The notes under the pieces: model-generated
Seen by the model: the letters and a program-made list of their open reading frames with translations, nothing else
Databases searched by the model: none
Told to the model about the DNA's origin: nothing
Shown here: in pieces, positions 34,029-42,735 of the stretch
Position numbering within the stretch: position 1 is the stretch's first letter
How the letters are laid out: each line of letters opens with the position of its first letter
Program-made: the position numbers and the translations under genes
Source of the DNA: Caballeronia sp. GAFFF1
GTDB lineage: Bacteria > Pseudomonadota > Gammaproteobacteria > Burkholderiales > Burkholderiaceae
Direction of reading: 5' to 3'
NCBI RefSeq assembly: GCF_023630705.1
Contig: NZ_JALQEM010000034.1
Span: forward strand, 1-64,000
Length of the DNA stretch: 64,000 bases

Positions 34029-34811
34029 TCAGCGCCCCTTGAATTCAGGTTTGATCTTGCTCAGAAACGCCTCGTACCCTGCGCGGAAATCATCTGTGCC
34101 GAAACAGGCGAATCCTTCGTCACGGTCGTCGTCGCTGAGCGGTGTCGGATCCAACACGCGACGGACGAATTGTTTATGCCAGCGCGCGACGAGCGGCGCA
34201 CCATCGGCAATGCGGCGCGCGGTTTCATAGGTATGCGGTGTCACGTCGCCATCCGGAACGATTCGTGTGACCAGTCCTTTTGCGAGGGCCTCGCTCGCGC
34301 CGAAGATTCGTCCTTCGAGCAAGATCTCCAGCGCGACCGCTGGCCCCGCCAGTTGGACAAGCCCCTCCATTTCCGCATGAGCCATCACTAAGCCCAGGTT
34401 CTTGATTGGCGCCCCGAACCGGCTCGACTCGCCGCAGATGCGCAGATCGCACATCGCCGCGATTTCGAGACCGCCCCCGACGCATATGCCGTGGATCATC
34501 GCAATCAGCGGGTGACGACAACCCTTCAACGCCGCAAGCGTCCGGTGCATGATTGCGCCGTAGGCCCTCGCCTGCTCCACGTTGGACCGGTCGGTGCGAA
34601 ACTCCGCAATATCGTTGCCGGGCGAAAACGCCTTCTCACCCGCGCCGCGCAGGACGATGCAGCGCAGCGCATCGTCTCGGGACAGCGCCTCGATGGTTTC
34701 GCCCAGCGATTGCCACAAGTGCTTGGTCATTGCGTTGAGCTTCTCGGGCCGGTCGATGATAACCGTCGCGATATCGCCGTCGCGCGTCGTCACGATGGAT
34801 GCTTCCGCCAC
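34029..34811 (-). CDS. Enoyl-CoA hydratase/isomerase-family protein
   Basis: A 260-residue crotonase-fold protein. The oxyanion-hole segments AFSPGNDIAEF and GICVGGGLEIAAMCDLRICGESSRFG are present; the first catalytic Glu (GGGLE) is kept, but the usual Glu in the PExxLG motif is replaced (APIKNLGLV). It therefore may not be a standard hydratase. The GTG chosen has AGGAGG four bases upstream; an ATG 25 codons earlier lies in sequence without family similarity. The downstream CoA-transferase gene begins immediately after the stop. Confidence 0.84.
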   Translation of the reverse strand: MAEASIVTTRDGDIATVIIDRPEKLNAMTKHLWQSLGETIEALSRDDALRCIVLRGAGEKAFSPGNDIAEFRTDRSNVEQARAYGAIMHRTLAALKGCRHPLIAMIHGICVGGGLEIAAMCDLRICGESSRFGAPIKNLGLVMAHAEMEGLVQLAGPAVALEILLEGRIFGASEALAKGLVTRIVPDGDVTPHTYETARRIADGAPLVARWHKQFVRRVLDPTPLSDDDRDEGFACFGTDDFRAGYEAFLSKIKPEFKGR

Positions 34812-34882
34812 TTTGCCTCCTGATTGAATGTTGCATGCACGTCGGGCCGCCGACCCACAGTCGGAGCGGCCCACCCGGCAAG

Positions 34883-36172
34883 TCACACGAACTTCCTCGC
34901 ATGCGCTGTCTCATTCTTTTCATCTTCAACTTCCAGCGTACGGTCGGGGCGCATGGCGAACGAGAGAATGATGCCGGCCGCCATCAGGATCATCGACACC
35001 GTGAACGGGAGGTTCCAATTGCCGGTGCGATCGATGATCCATCCGCCGACGACCGGGCTGACGATGGCCGCCAGCGCCGATCCCGAATTCATAATGCCAG
35101 CGGCCGTGCCCGAATGCTTCGGCGCGATATCCATCGGCACTGACCACATCGGGCCGATCGTCATCTCGTTGAAGAAGAACCCAGCGGACAGGCACAGAGC
35201 CACGAGCGTGATGGAGAGATTCGACACCAGCATGATCGGAGCAAGCGATAACAGCGTCAGCAGCATGCATACGCCGACCATCATGTTGCGCGCCAGTCTC
35301 ACGTTCCCGCTCTTGCGCAGGATGCGATCCGTCAGAGAGCCGCCGAGCCAGTCACCCAGCACGCCCGCGAAGAATACGCCCGACGCGAACAGCGCCGACT
35401 TGCCGAGCTGCATGTGATAGTTGTGCAGGAAGTACTGCGGGATCCACCCAAGGAACAGCCAGAGGACCCAGCCATAGCAGAAATAGACGGCGGTCACGGG
35501 CGCCATGCGACCGAGCAAGGTGCGCCACGGCACGGCCTTCCGTTCCTTCACGCCTGAGTAAGTGGCAAGCGTCTGGCATTCGCTGTCGGTGATGCGAGGA
35601 TGATCGCGCGGGTTGTCGCGGAAGTAGAACACCCATGCGAGCGCCCACAGGAAGCTGATGATGCCGGTGATAATGAACGCGCCGCGCCAACTCGTCGCGA
35701 GCATCAGCCATACGATCAGCGGTGGCGCGACTGCATTTCCGATGCGGGATGCTGCATGCGTAATACCTTGTGCAAAACCGCGCTGATCGGCCGGCATCCA
35801 GTTAGACATCGCGCGCGTTGCGGTCGGAAAGGTAGCGCCCTCGCCCAGGCCGAGAAGAACGCGAGCGACGATCAGCGAAAGGAAGCCGCCAGCCATGCCG
35901 GTCAGCACCGTCGCGCCCGCCCAGATAATGGCGCATACCGTGAGCGTTCGACGCGGCCCGAAGCGGTCCCCCACCCATCCACCGATGATCTGGAACACCA
36001 AATACGGATACGCGAAAGCGGAGAACACGAACCCGATCTGGGTATGCGAAAGACCGAGCTCCGCGCCGAACTGACTGGCAGCGGTACTGACGTTCACGCG
36101 GTCGATATAAGTGATGAAATACATCGCGCATAGCAGCAATAGAACGCGCGTAGTGGCTCGACGGAACATCAT
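34883..36172 (-). CDS. MFS transporter, anion:cation symporter (ACS) type
   Basis: A 429-residue carrier with 12 hydrophobic segments. The first segment contains AMYFITYIDRVNVSTA, the ACS hallmark, followed by GGWVGDRFGPRRTL and ARVLLGLGEGATFPTATRAMSNW. ACS carriers import organic anions such as glucarate, tartrate or phthalate with protons. AAGGAG precedes the tandem ATG pair; the first is used. Inside the catabolic cluster it is the likely importer for the pathway substrate. A 252-base gap without visible genes separates it from the oxidoreductase gene at 36425. Confidence 0.88.
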   Translation of the reverse strand: MMFRRATTRVLLLLCAMYFITYIDRVNVSTAASQFGAELGLSHTQIGFVFSAFAYPYLVFQIIGGWVGDRFGPRRTLTVCAIIWAGATVLTGMAGGFLSLIVARVLLGLGEGATFPTATRAMSNWMPADQRGFAQGITHAASRIGNAVAPPLIVWLMLATSWRGAFIITGIISFLWALAWVFYFRDNPRDHPRITDSECQTLATYSGVKERKAVPWRTLLGRMAPVTAVYFCYGWVLWLFLGWIPQYFLHNYHMQLGKSALFASGVFFAGVLGDWLGGSLTDRILRKSGNVRLARNMMVGVCMLLTLLSLAPIMLVSNLSITLVALCLSAGFFFNEMTIGPMWSVPMDIAPKHSGTAAGIMNSGSALAAIVSPVVGGWIIDRTGNWNLPFTVSMILMAAGIILSFAMRPDRTLEVEDEKNETAHARKFV

Positions 36173-36424
36173 CGTCTCCTTGAGTGGTCGCGTGCGTGAG
36201 CCGGGCGCACGACGGCGCCTGTCACGACTTACGGAACAGCGTCTTGTTGCTTAGGACGAAAAACTGGCGCGGGCCTATGGCGCTCGTCGGCGGGAACGGC
36301 GGCTGTGCGGGTTATACGATGGTTTCATGGCTTCGTCTCCTAATCGCGGATCGATGAAGTGTCCGCTGTCATGGTGTCGATGAATGGATCGTTTATCTCT
36401 AAGCTCTATTTCGCTCGCTTCGAT

Positions 36425-39400
36425 TCATGCGAGGGCACGTTCGAGAACGCGGGCTACATGCCACGCTTCGGTCTGTGCGCCATCGCTGATCTGATGTCTG
36501 CAACTCGTACCGTCCGCCACGATGATTCCGTCTTGCGCGTCGCGTGCCTGACGCACCGCCGGCAAGAGCGACAATTCCGCCATGGCTTGCGATGCTTCGT
36601 AGTGTTCCGCCTCGTAGCCGAAGCTACCGGCCATGCCACAACATGAAGACTCGATAGTTGTGACGTTCAGCTTCGGGATCCACGCAAGCACGGCTTCGAC
36701 CGGGCGCACGGCGTCGAATGCTTTCTGATGGCAATGACCGTGCAGCAGCGCCCTGGGCTTGTCGAGCGCCTTCAGCGCAAGCTCGAAGCGTCCGGCGGCA
36801 CGTTCCCGAACGAGAAATTCCTCGAACAAGAACGATGCTTCGGTTACCTTAATAGCCGCATCGCCGTATCCGTAACCGAGAAACTCGTCGCGCAAGGACA
36901 ACAAGCAAGATGGCTCCAGCCCGACTATGGCCACGCCCCGTTCTACGTATGGCAGTAGTGCATCGAGCGTGCGGCGCGCTTCGGATTTCGCCTCTTCGAC
37001 GAGTCCCGCCGCAAGGAACGTCCGCCCGCAGCACAGCGGTCGCTCGCCTGCTTTCGTGTTCAGATGCACCGTATAGCCGGCCGCTTGCAGCACCCGCTGT
37101 GCGGCCCGAGCATTCTCCGGCTCCATGTAGTTATTGAACGTATCGACGAAGAGCAGCACTTCCTTGGTCGCGGATACGACCCGTTCGCTCGCCGCTGCGT
37201 CGAGAAATGGCTTCTTGATTTGTGGAAACGCACGTTGCGGCGCGAGCCCTAGCTTAAGCTTCAACCAGCGCGCAGTGCCCGGCATGTTCTTTTCGAGGGC
37301 GTTGCGGAGCCACGGCATGCGGCTCGCAAAAGGCGCGTAGCGAGGAAGATAGGCAATGAGTCTTTCGCGCAGGCGCAGACCGTGACGCGCCTTCCATGCC
37401 GCACGCGCTTCGATCTTCATGCGCGCCATATCGACGCCCGTCGGACAGTCGCGCTTGCATCCCTTGCAGGATACGCAGAGGTCGAGCGCCTCTTTGACTT
37501 CCTGACTCGCGAGCCCTTCACCGGCCTCGCCGAGTTGACCGGAGAGCGCAAGACGCAGCGTATTGGCGCGGCCTCGCGTGACATGCTGTTCGTCCTTCGT
37601 GATGCGGTAACTCGGGCACATCGTCCCCGCGTCGAACTTGCGGCAATGGCCGTTGTTATTGCACATCTCGACGGCTTTCGCGAGGCCGCCCGTGAGGTCG
37701 CCACCCGAGCCGGCAACGCCCTCGATGCCCGTTGCCGGATCTCGCGTCACGTTCCATGCGGACCAGTCGAGCTGCGTTGTGGTTTCCCGCTCGCGATACG
37801 ACGGCGGAAACCTGAATAGCGCGGCATCGTCCATCTTCGGCGGCGCGATGATGCGGTCCGGACTCATGCGGTTATCCGGGTCGAACAGCCGCTTGATGTC
37901 CCGGAACGCTTCGTTGATGCGAGGCCCGTATTGCCACGCGACCCATTCGCCACGGCAGAGGCCATCGCCATGTTCGCCCGAATAAGCGCCCTTGTATTCG
38001 CGCACCATCGCTGCGGCCTCTTCCGCGATCGCGCGCATCTTCACCGCGCCGTCGCGCCGCATATCGAGAATGGGCCGCACATGCAAAGTACCGACGCTTG
38101 CATGTGCATACCATGTGCCCTCGGTGCCGTGCTTCCTGAAGACTTCAGTCAGACGGCTCGTGTATTGCGCGAGATGTTCGAGCGGGACCGCGCAATCTTC
38201 GATAAAGGACACCGGTTTGCCATCGCCCTTCATGCTCATCATGATGTTGAGCCCCGCCTTGCGCACTTCCCATAGCGCCTTTTGAGGGCCGGCTTCAGGC
38301 ATCTGCACGACCGATCCCGGCAAGCCCAGATCGCCCATCCACTCGACCAGTTGTGCGAGCTTCATCAACTGCTTGTCGCGTTCAGCGCCCGCAAACTCCA
38401 CGAGCAGCACCGCTTCTGGATTGCCGACCAGCGCCTTCTCGATGACCGGACGAAACGACGGATTCGACATCGCGAGATCGATCATCGTGCGATCGACGAG
38501 TTCGACGGCGACCGGCCCGAGCTTCACGATGTGCTGCGTCATGTCCATCGCGTCGTAGAAGCTCGGGAAGTTGACGACGCCGAGCGTTTTATGCGCGGGA
38601 ATGGGCGAGAGCTTGAGCGTCAATTGCCGACTGAATGCAAGCGTGCCTTCGGAACCGACCAGCAGGTTGGCGAGGTTCGGCTCACCGTCGGTGAAAGGCA
38701 GCGGGCTCTGGCAATCGAAGAGATCGAGGTTGTAGCCGGCCACGCGTCTCAATACCCTGGGAACGCGCTCGCGCAGTTCATCGTGTTCGCGCATAGCGAT
38801 GCTACGCACTCCGTCGACAAGATCGCGCATGCGCGCATCGAATTGCATCGCGGATAGCCTGCCGAAGCGCGCTTCATGTCCGTCAGCGAGGATCGCGTCG
38901 ATCGACTCGACGTTGTGCACCATGATGCCGTATTCCATCGAGCGCGAGCCGCATGAGTTGTTGCCGGCCATGCCGCCTATGGTGCATTGCGCGCTCGTCG
39001 ATACATCGACCGGAAACCACAGGCCATGCGGTTTGAGCCAGGCATTCAGATGATCGAGCACGACGCCCGGCTCCACGGTCACCGTGCGTGCGTCTTTGTC
39101 GAAATGGACGATATTGTTCAGCCACTTCGTCGTGTCGATGACGAGCGCCTCGCCGACGGTCTGTCCGCATTGGCTCGTACCCGCGCCGCGTGCGAGGACG
39201 CTCGCGCCCTGTGCACGCGCGATGTCGAGGGCCACGCGAAGATCTTCCTGATCTCTCGGGACCGCCACGCCGAGCGGCATGATCTGGTAGATGGATGCAT
39301 CGGTCGCGTAGCGCCCGCGCGAAGCGCGGTCGAATAGCACATCCCCTTTCAACTCGCGCTGCAAGCGTGCCTGCAGAGGCGTAGGCGCCGAGCCGACCCG

Positions 39401-39466
39401 CGCTCGCGCCGAGGCGGGCACCAGATGTATCGGCTTGACTAGACGGTCGGTAGTTGAGTTGAGCAT
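36425..39466 (-). CDS. FAD/4Fe-4S D-2-hydroxyacid dehydrogenase (YdiJ/GlcD-GlcF fusion type)
   Basis: A 1013-residue oxidoreductase. The N-terminal FAD-binding domain (about 60-290, with GAGTSQCGQTVGEALVIDTTKW) is followed by an FAD-oxidase C-terminal domain (about 300-540). Iron-sulfur ligands are at Cys602/608/617 and Cys664/667/670/674 (LCVSCKGCKRDCPTG). The C-terminal cysteine-rich modules are marked by CCGRTFLAAG and SSCCGMAGSFG. YdiJ relatives oxidise D-2-hydroxyglutarate or D-lactate and pass electrons to quinones. In this cluster the likely substrate is a D-2-hydroxyacid formed in or feeding the pathway. The ribosome site is weak. Confidence 0.88.
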   Translation of the reverse strand: MLNSTTDRLVKPIHLVPASARARVGSAPTPLQARLQRELKGDVLFDRASRGRYATDASIYQIMPLGVAVPRDQEDLRVALDIARAQGASVLARGAGTSQCGQTVGEALVIDTTKWLNNIVHFDKDARTVTVEPGVVLDHLNAWLKPHGLWFPVDVSTSAQCTIGGMAGNNSCGSRSMEYGIMVHNVESIDAILADGHEARFGRLSAMQFDARMRDLVDGVRSIAMREHDELRERVPRVLRRVAGYNLDLFDCQSPLPFTDGEPNLANLLVGSEGTLAFSRQLTLKLSPIPAHKTLGVVNFPSFYDAMDMTQHIVKLGPVAVELVDRTMIDLAMSNPSFRPVIEKALVGNPEAVLLVEFAGAERDKQLMKLAQLVEWMGDLGLPGSVVQMPEAGPQKALWEVRKAGLNIMMSMKGDGKPVSFIEDCAVPLEHLAQYTSRLTEVFRKHGTEGTWYAHASVGTLHVRPILDMRRDGAVKMRAIAEEAAAMVREYKGAYSGEHGDGLCRGEWVAWQYGPRINEAFRDIKRLFDPDNRMSPDRIIAPPKMDDAALFRFPPSYRERETTTQLDWSAWNVTRDPATGIEGVAGSGGDLTGGLAKAVEMCNNNGHCRKFDAGTMCPSYRITKDEQHVTRGRANTLRLALSGQLGEAGEGLASQEVKEALDLCVSCKGCKRDCPTGVDMARMKIEARAAWKARHGLRLRERLIAYLPRYAPFASRMPWLRNALEKNMPGTARWLKLKLGLAPQRAFPQIKKPFLDAAASERVVSATKEVLLFVDTFNNYMEPENARAAQRVLQAAGYTVHLNTKAGERPLCCGRTFLAAGLVEEAKSEARRTLDALLPYVERGVAIVGLEPSCLLSLRDEFLGYGYGDAAIKVTEASFLFEEFLVRERAAGRFELALKALDKPRALLHGHCHQKAFDAVRPVEAVLAWIPKLNVTTIESSCCGMAGSFGYEAEHYEASQAMAELSLLPAVRQARDAQDGIIVADGTSCRHQISDGAQTEAWHVARVLERALA

Positions 39467-39493
39467 CGTCGCTATCGCTGAGGGGCCGTGGAC

Positions 39494-39561
39494 TTTCGAA
39501 TGCGTAATGCGTAATGCGTAATGCCTAATCCCTAATCCCTAATGCTTCATTCGAAATGCAG
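39494..39561. repeat. Tandem heptamer array with inverted 9-base ends
   Basis: Nine consecutive 7-base units: AATGCGT three times, AATGCCT, AATCCCT twice, AATGCTT, CATTCGA, AATGCAG (39499-39561). TTTCGAATG (39494-39502) and CATTCGAAA (39548-39556) are perfect inverted arms. The right end overlaps the stop and last codons of the hydratase-like gene; the left end lies about 28 bases upstream of the oxidoreductase start. Confidence 0.85.
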
Positions 39562-40338
39562 CTGAACGGGAGGAAGACCGTCGATTGCGCCGATCCCTGT
39601 GCCTGGTCCGTCGGGGAACGCCATGCCGGTGTAAGAACCGGCCGTGATCGCTACGCCCTTCTCGACGGCGAGGCCCCGGGACACCGCGTGATTGATGGTC
39701 CAGGCCAGCAGCCGCCGTGGGTCGCCTGCGGGATTGGCGGGCGTCGCGTCGAAGAGCGGCCGGCCGTCGTACGTAAAGGCCATGGCCGGCGATACGAAGG
39801 GGAACGACTCGTCATAGCGCACGCCTTCGCCAAGCACCAACGCGCCGTGGTTTTGCAAATCCGCGAGTTGCCAGAGTTTGTCGACATCGGGCCATGCGGC
39901 GAAGCGGCTCGCGACGACTTCGATTGCCGAATGAATGCAATCGATAGCGGCCAGTACTTGCGCGTCGTCGTACGGACCACTACCCGCCTCGAAGCGCCGC
40001 TTGAACGTGAACGCCACTTCGAGTTCCAGCGCGGCCTTGCCGAAAGCCTGCATCGAAAGGCGTGCGCCCGAGCGATGCACGCCGTCGGCCGGCAGGAGCG
40101 CACCCTGAATGGGACCGTCCGTCGACTTTGCACCGACCTTCCAGCCGCCGATCGACCCCGCATGACCGGCATCCCCGGCGCTTGCTCCGAGCGCGCGCAA
40201 CGTCGCTTCTTGCACAGCGTAGGCTTCGTCGGCGTTGGTAGGTCGCGCGCCTTGGGGCAAGGTGTCGAGTTTCGCGCGATGCGCCTTCGCTTGCAGAAAC
40301 AGCAAAGCAGCAGCGGCAGCGTCGAACTGGGCGCTCAC
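39547..40338 (-). CDS. 2-keto-4-pentenoate hydratase-like (MhpD/fumarylacetoacetase-fold) protein
   Basis: A 263-residue protein of the 2-oxo-pent-4-enoate hydratase / 4-oxalocrotonate decarboxylase family. The N-terminus has DEAYAVQEATLRALG, the middle GWKVGAKS, and the acidic metal-binding region ELEVAFTFKRRF followed by GALVLGEGVRYD. Family members hydrate or decarboxylate 2-oxo-enoic acids. The aminotransferase gene overlaps its start by four bases, so the two are probably translated together. The C-terminal codons lie in a heptamer repeat array. Confidence 0.82.
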   Translation of the reverse strand: MSAQFDAAAAALLFLQAKAHRAKLDTLPQGARPTNADEAYAVQEATLRALGASAGDAGHAGSIGGWKVGAKSTDGPIQGALLPADGVHRSGARLSMQAFGKAALELEVAFTFKRRFEAGSGPYDDAQVLAAIDCIHSAIEVVASRFAAWPDVDKLWQLADLQNHGALVLGEGVRYDESFPFVSPAMAFTYDGRPLFDATPANPAGDPRRLLAWTINHAVSRGLAVEKGVAITAGSYTGMAFPDGPGTGIGAIDGLPPVQLHFE

Positions 40339-41555
40339 GCGGCCACCTTCAGTTCGGGCTTTGCGATATGGCTCGTCAGATGGTTCATCGCTGCGGCCAC
40401 GCCGCTGTCTCTCAGTGGCACGCCCGCGAGCTTCAGTCCCATTTCGCAGCCCGTGAGTGCGCCCATCAGCGTGAGATCGTTGCAGTCGCCTAGATGCCCG
40501 ATGCGGAACATACGGCCCTTCAGCTTGCCGAGGCCCGTGCCCAGCGACATGTCGAAATGTTCATAGATGAGCTTGCGGACAGCGTCGGCATCGACGCCTT
40601 CCGGCATCATCACGCCCGTGAGCACCGGCGAGTAGACGGCGGGATCGGCACATTGGATCTCGAGGCCCCAGGCCGTGACCGCGGAACGGCACGCCGCGGC
40701 AAGCCGCTGATGACGCGCGAACACATTGTCGAGTCCTTCTCCGAGAATCATGTCCAGCGCTTCCAGGAGGCCGTAAAGCAGGTTCGTGTTCGGCGTGTAA
40801 GGCCAATAACCCTGCTTGTTCATCTCGATGATCTCTGTCCAGTCCCAGAACGCGCGCGGGAGCTTCGCCTCGTTCGATGCTTCGAGCGCCTTCTGCGAGA
40901 CCGCGTTGAAGCTGATGCCCGGCGGAAGCATGAGGCCTTTCTGCGAGCCCGACACCGTAACGTCGACGCCCCATTCGTCATGGCGGTAATCGGCGGATGC
41001 AAGGCCCGAGATGGTGTCCACGAGGAGCAGCGCGGGATGGCCGGCGGCATCCATTGCGCGGCGCACTGCGGCGATATTGGACGTCACGCCGGTCGACGTC
41101 TCGTTGTGAACGACGCAGACGGCCTTGATCGCATGCTGTGTGTCTTCGCGCAGACGCTTCTCGATCATGTCGGGCTGCACACCGCGACGCCAGCCCTCGA
41201 TGCCCGGCAACCCAAGAAACTCAGGCTTTAGGCCGAGTTTCTCGGCCATCTTCTTCCACAGGCTCGCGAAGTGGCCGGTCTCATACATGAGGACGGCATC
41301 GCCCGGACTCAGTGTATTAGAGAGCGCGGCTTCCCACGCGCCGGTTCCCGACGCCGGATAGATCACCACCGGTTGCGTCGTTTTGAAGATCCGCTTAATG
41401 CCGTCGAGCACCTTCAGGCCGAGCGCGCCGAACTCCGGACCGCGATGGTCGATGGTCGGGTAGCTCATTGCACGCAGAATGCGATCGGGTACCGGACTAG
41501 GCCCTGGAATCTGCAAAAAGTGGCGGCCAGCGGGATGAAAGTCGAGCGTCAGCAT
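40335..41555 (-). CDS. Class V aminotransferase, alanine/serine/aspartate-glyoxylate type
   Basis: A 406-residue PLP enzyme. Lys206, in VTVSGSQKGLMLPPG, is the expected Schiff-base lysine; Asp180, in LLLVDTISGLAS, pairs with the cofactor nitrogen. The N-terminus HFLQIPGPSPVPDRILRAM is typical of glyoxylate aminotransferases. Relatives transfer an amino group from alanine, serine or aspartate to glyoxylate, giving glycine. GAGGA lies about nine bases upstream. It is the first gene of the minus-strand cluster and is divergent from a GntR regulator. The amino donor is unknown; with the aldolase at the cluster's other end it points to glyoxylate/glycine chemistry. Confidence 0.88.
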   Translation of the reverse strand: MLTLDFHPAGRHFLQIPGPSPVPDRILRAMSYPTIDHRGPEFGALGLKVLDGIKRIFKTTQPVVIYPASGTGAWEAALSNTLSPGDAVLMYETGHFASLWKKMAEKLGLKPEFLGLPGIEGWRRGVQPDMIEKRLREDTQHAIKAVCVVHNETSTGVTSNIAAVRRAMDAAGHPALLLVDTISGLASADYRHDEWGVDVTVSGSQKGLMLPPGISFNAVSQKALEASNEAKLPRAFWDWTEIIEMNKQGYWPYTPNTNLLYGLLEALDMILGEGLDNVFARHQRLAAACRSAVTAWGLEIQCADPAVYSPVLTGVMMPEGVDADAVRKLIYEHFDMSLGTGLGKLKGRMFRIGHLGDCNDLTLMGALTGCEMGLKLAGVPLRDSGVAAAMNHLTSHIAKPELKVAA

Positions 41556-41579
41556 CAGTGCGCATCCTCAATAAATTGA

Positions 41580-41595
41580 ATTTTGCATGCAAAAT
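41580..41595. promoter_or_regulatory. Palindrome ATTTTGCATGCAAAAT, candidate GntR operator
   Basis: A perfect 16-base palindrome, 25 bases upstream of the aminotransferase start, in the divergent region shared with the GntR gene at 41720. Its TTGCATGCAA core resembles operators of FCD-type GntR regulators. The same core is common in the heptamer repeats of this genome, so it may instead be a repeat unit. Confidence 0.45.
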
Positions 41596-41719
41596 ACTTT
41601 AACGCAGTGACTCGCGCCGACAAAGGATTTATTAGGCCGAATGGCCTAGGGATAACCCGTTAGCAGTTTTTCGGGCGTTCGGTGAGCTAGAATCAGCGAA
41701 ACGATATTCGAGGTATTGA

Positions 41720-42463
41720 ATGCAAAACCTGGATCTGCCGGAAGCCCACTTGCCATCCGCTTTGCTGCCCAAGCTGGAACGGCTACGGCTCCACGACACC
41801 GTGGTGGACAAGCTGCGCAGCTTCATCGTCGAGGGCTTGCTCGCGCCGGGAGTCAAGCTCAACGAGCGCAAGCTCTGCGAGACGCTGGGCATCTCGCGCA
41901 CACCGCTGCGTGAAGCACTCAAGGTACTGGCGGCCGAAGGGCTGATCGAGATAGCGCCCAACCGGGGCGCCTCGGTAGCGCAGATGAGCGACCTCGAGAT
42001 TCGGGAGATGTTCGAACTGATGAGCGGGCTCGAAGCGTTCTCCGGCGAACTGGCTTGCGAACGCATCACGCCTGCCGAGATTGCGGACATCAAGGCGTTG
42101 CACGAAGAGATGGTTCAATGTCGCGCGAAAAACGATCTGTCCGGCTATTACGCGCGGAACCGGGTCATTCACGACAAGATCAACGAGGCCGCGCGAAACA
42201 CTGCGTTGCGGCAAACCTACGTGTCGATCAATCGTCGTTTGCAGGCGCTGCGGTTTCGGTCGAACTTTCAGACGCCGAAGTGGGACAGCGCCATTCGCGA
42301 GCACGAGGAGATGATTGCTGCCCTGGAAACGCGCGACGGCCCGCGTATGTCCGCCATCCTGCGTCGCCATCTGCTGGGCAAGCGCGATGCGGTGCTCGCG
42401 GAGCGCACGCTTACGACGGTGAAGCCTGCTGTGCCGGCAACGCGCCGCGCCAAAGACGCATAA
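41720..42463 (+). CDS. GntR-family (FCD) transcriptional regulator
   Basis: A 247-residue regulator. Its winged helix (about 20-90) contains LCETLGISRTPLREALKVLAAEGLIEIAPNRGASV, and the FCD domain (about 95-225) carries the helical ligand pocket with NRVIHDKINEAARN and IREHEEMIAALETRDGPRM. It responds to small organic acids. GAGGT precedes the ATG. It is divergent from the catabolic cluster that begins at 41555 and most likely controls it; an FCD-like palindrome lies at 41580-41595. Confidence 0.9.
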   Translation: MQNLDLPEAHLPSALLPKLERLRLHDTVVDKLRSFIVEGLLAPGVKLNERKLCETLGISRTPLREALKVLAAEGLIEIAPNRGASVAQMSDLEIREMFELMSGLEAFSGELACERITPAEIADIKALHEEMVQCRAKNDLSGYYARNRVIHDKINEAARNTALRQTYVSINRRLQALRFRSNFQTPKWDSAIREHEEMIAALETRDGPRMSAILRRHLLGKRDAVLAERTLTTVKPAVPATRRAKDA

Positions 42464-42707
42464 TGAATGCGATGTTGAGATAGAAGCTTCACTGCGGGAT
42501 CGGGTCGAGATCGGCGGAAGAATGCCCGCAGACCGAAGGCACCTTTTTTCGACGACGCACCCCGCTGATCGACAGCATGCAATGGGTGTGTACGGGGCGC
42601 CCATTCTCACCCGTGCGAAGCTCACAGGGCCGCTTCGATAGTTCTCGTCCGTTTTCGCCGTCCTCGGGAACCCTGTCGACCTCGACAACTACCACATACC
42701 CATCTCC

Positions 42708-42735
42708 GGCATTCTTCATTCGGCATTCAGCATGC
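42708..42735. repeat. Four-unit heptamer array containing the alkA start codon
   Basis: Four exact seven-base steps: GGCATTC, TTCATTC, GGCATTC, AGCATGC. The ATG of the following glycosylase gene is inside the last unit. Upstream, CAGCATGCAATGGG at 42573-42586 is another isolated unit. Confidence 0.75.

Noticed and set aside
39494..39561. Possible CRISPR array or origin iterons
   Set aside because: Units are seven bases with no spacers and no cas genes; there are no rep, parA or dnaA genes or boxes nearby, so a tandem heptamer repeat is the better reading.
31478..41555. Complete beta-hydroxyaspartate cycle
   Set aside because: Only aminotransferase-like and aldolase-like members are present; no BhcB-type dehydratase or BhcD-type reductase was found, so the cluster cannot be called that pathway.
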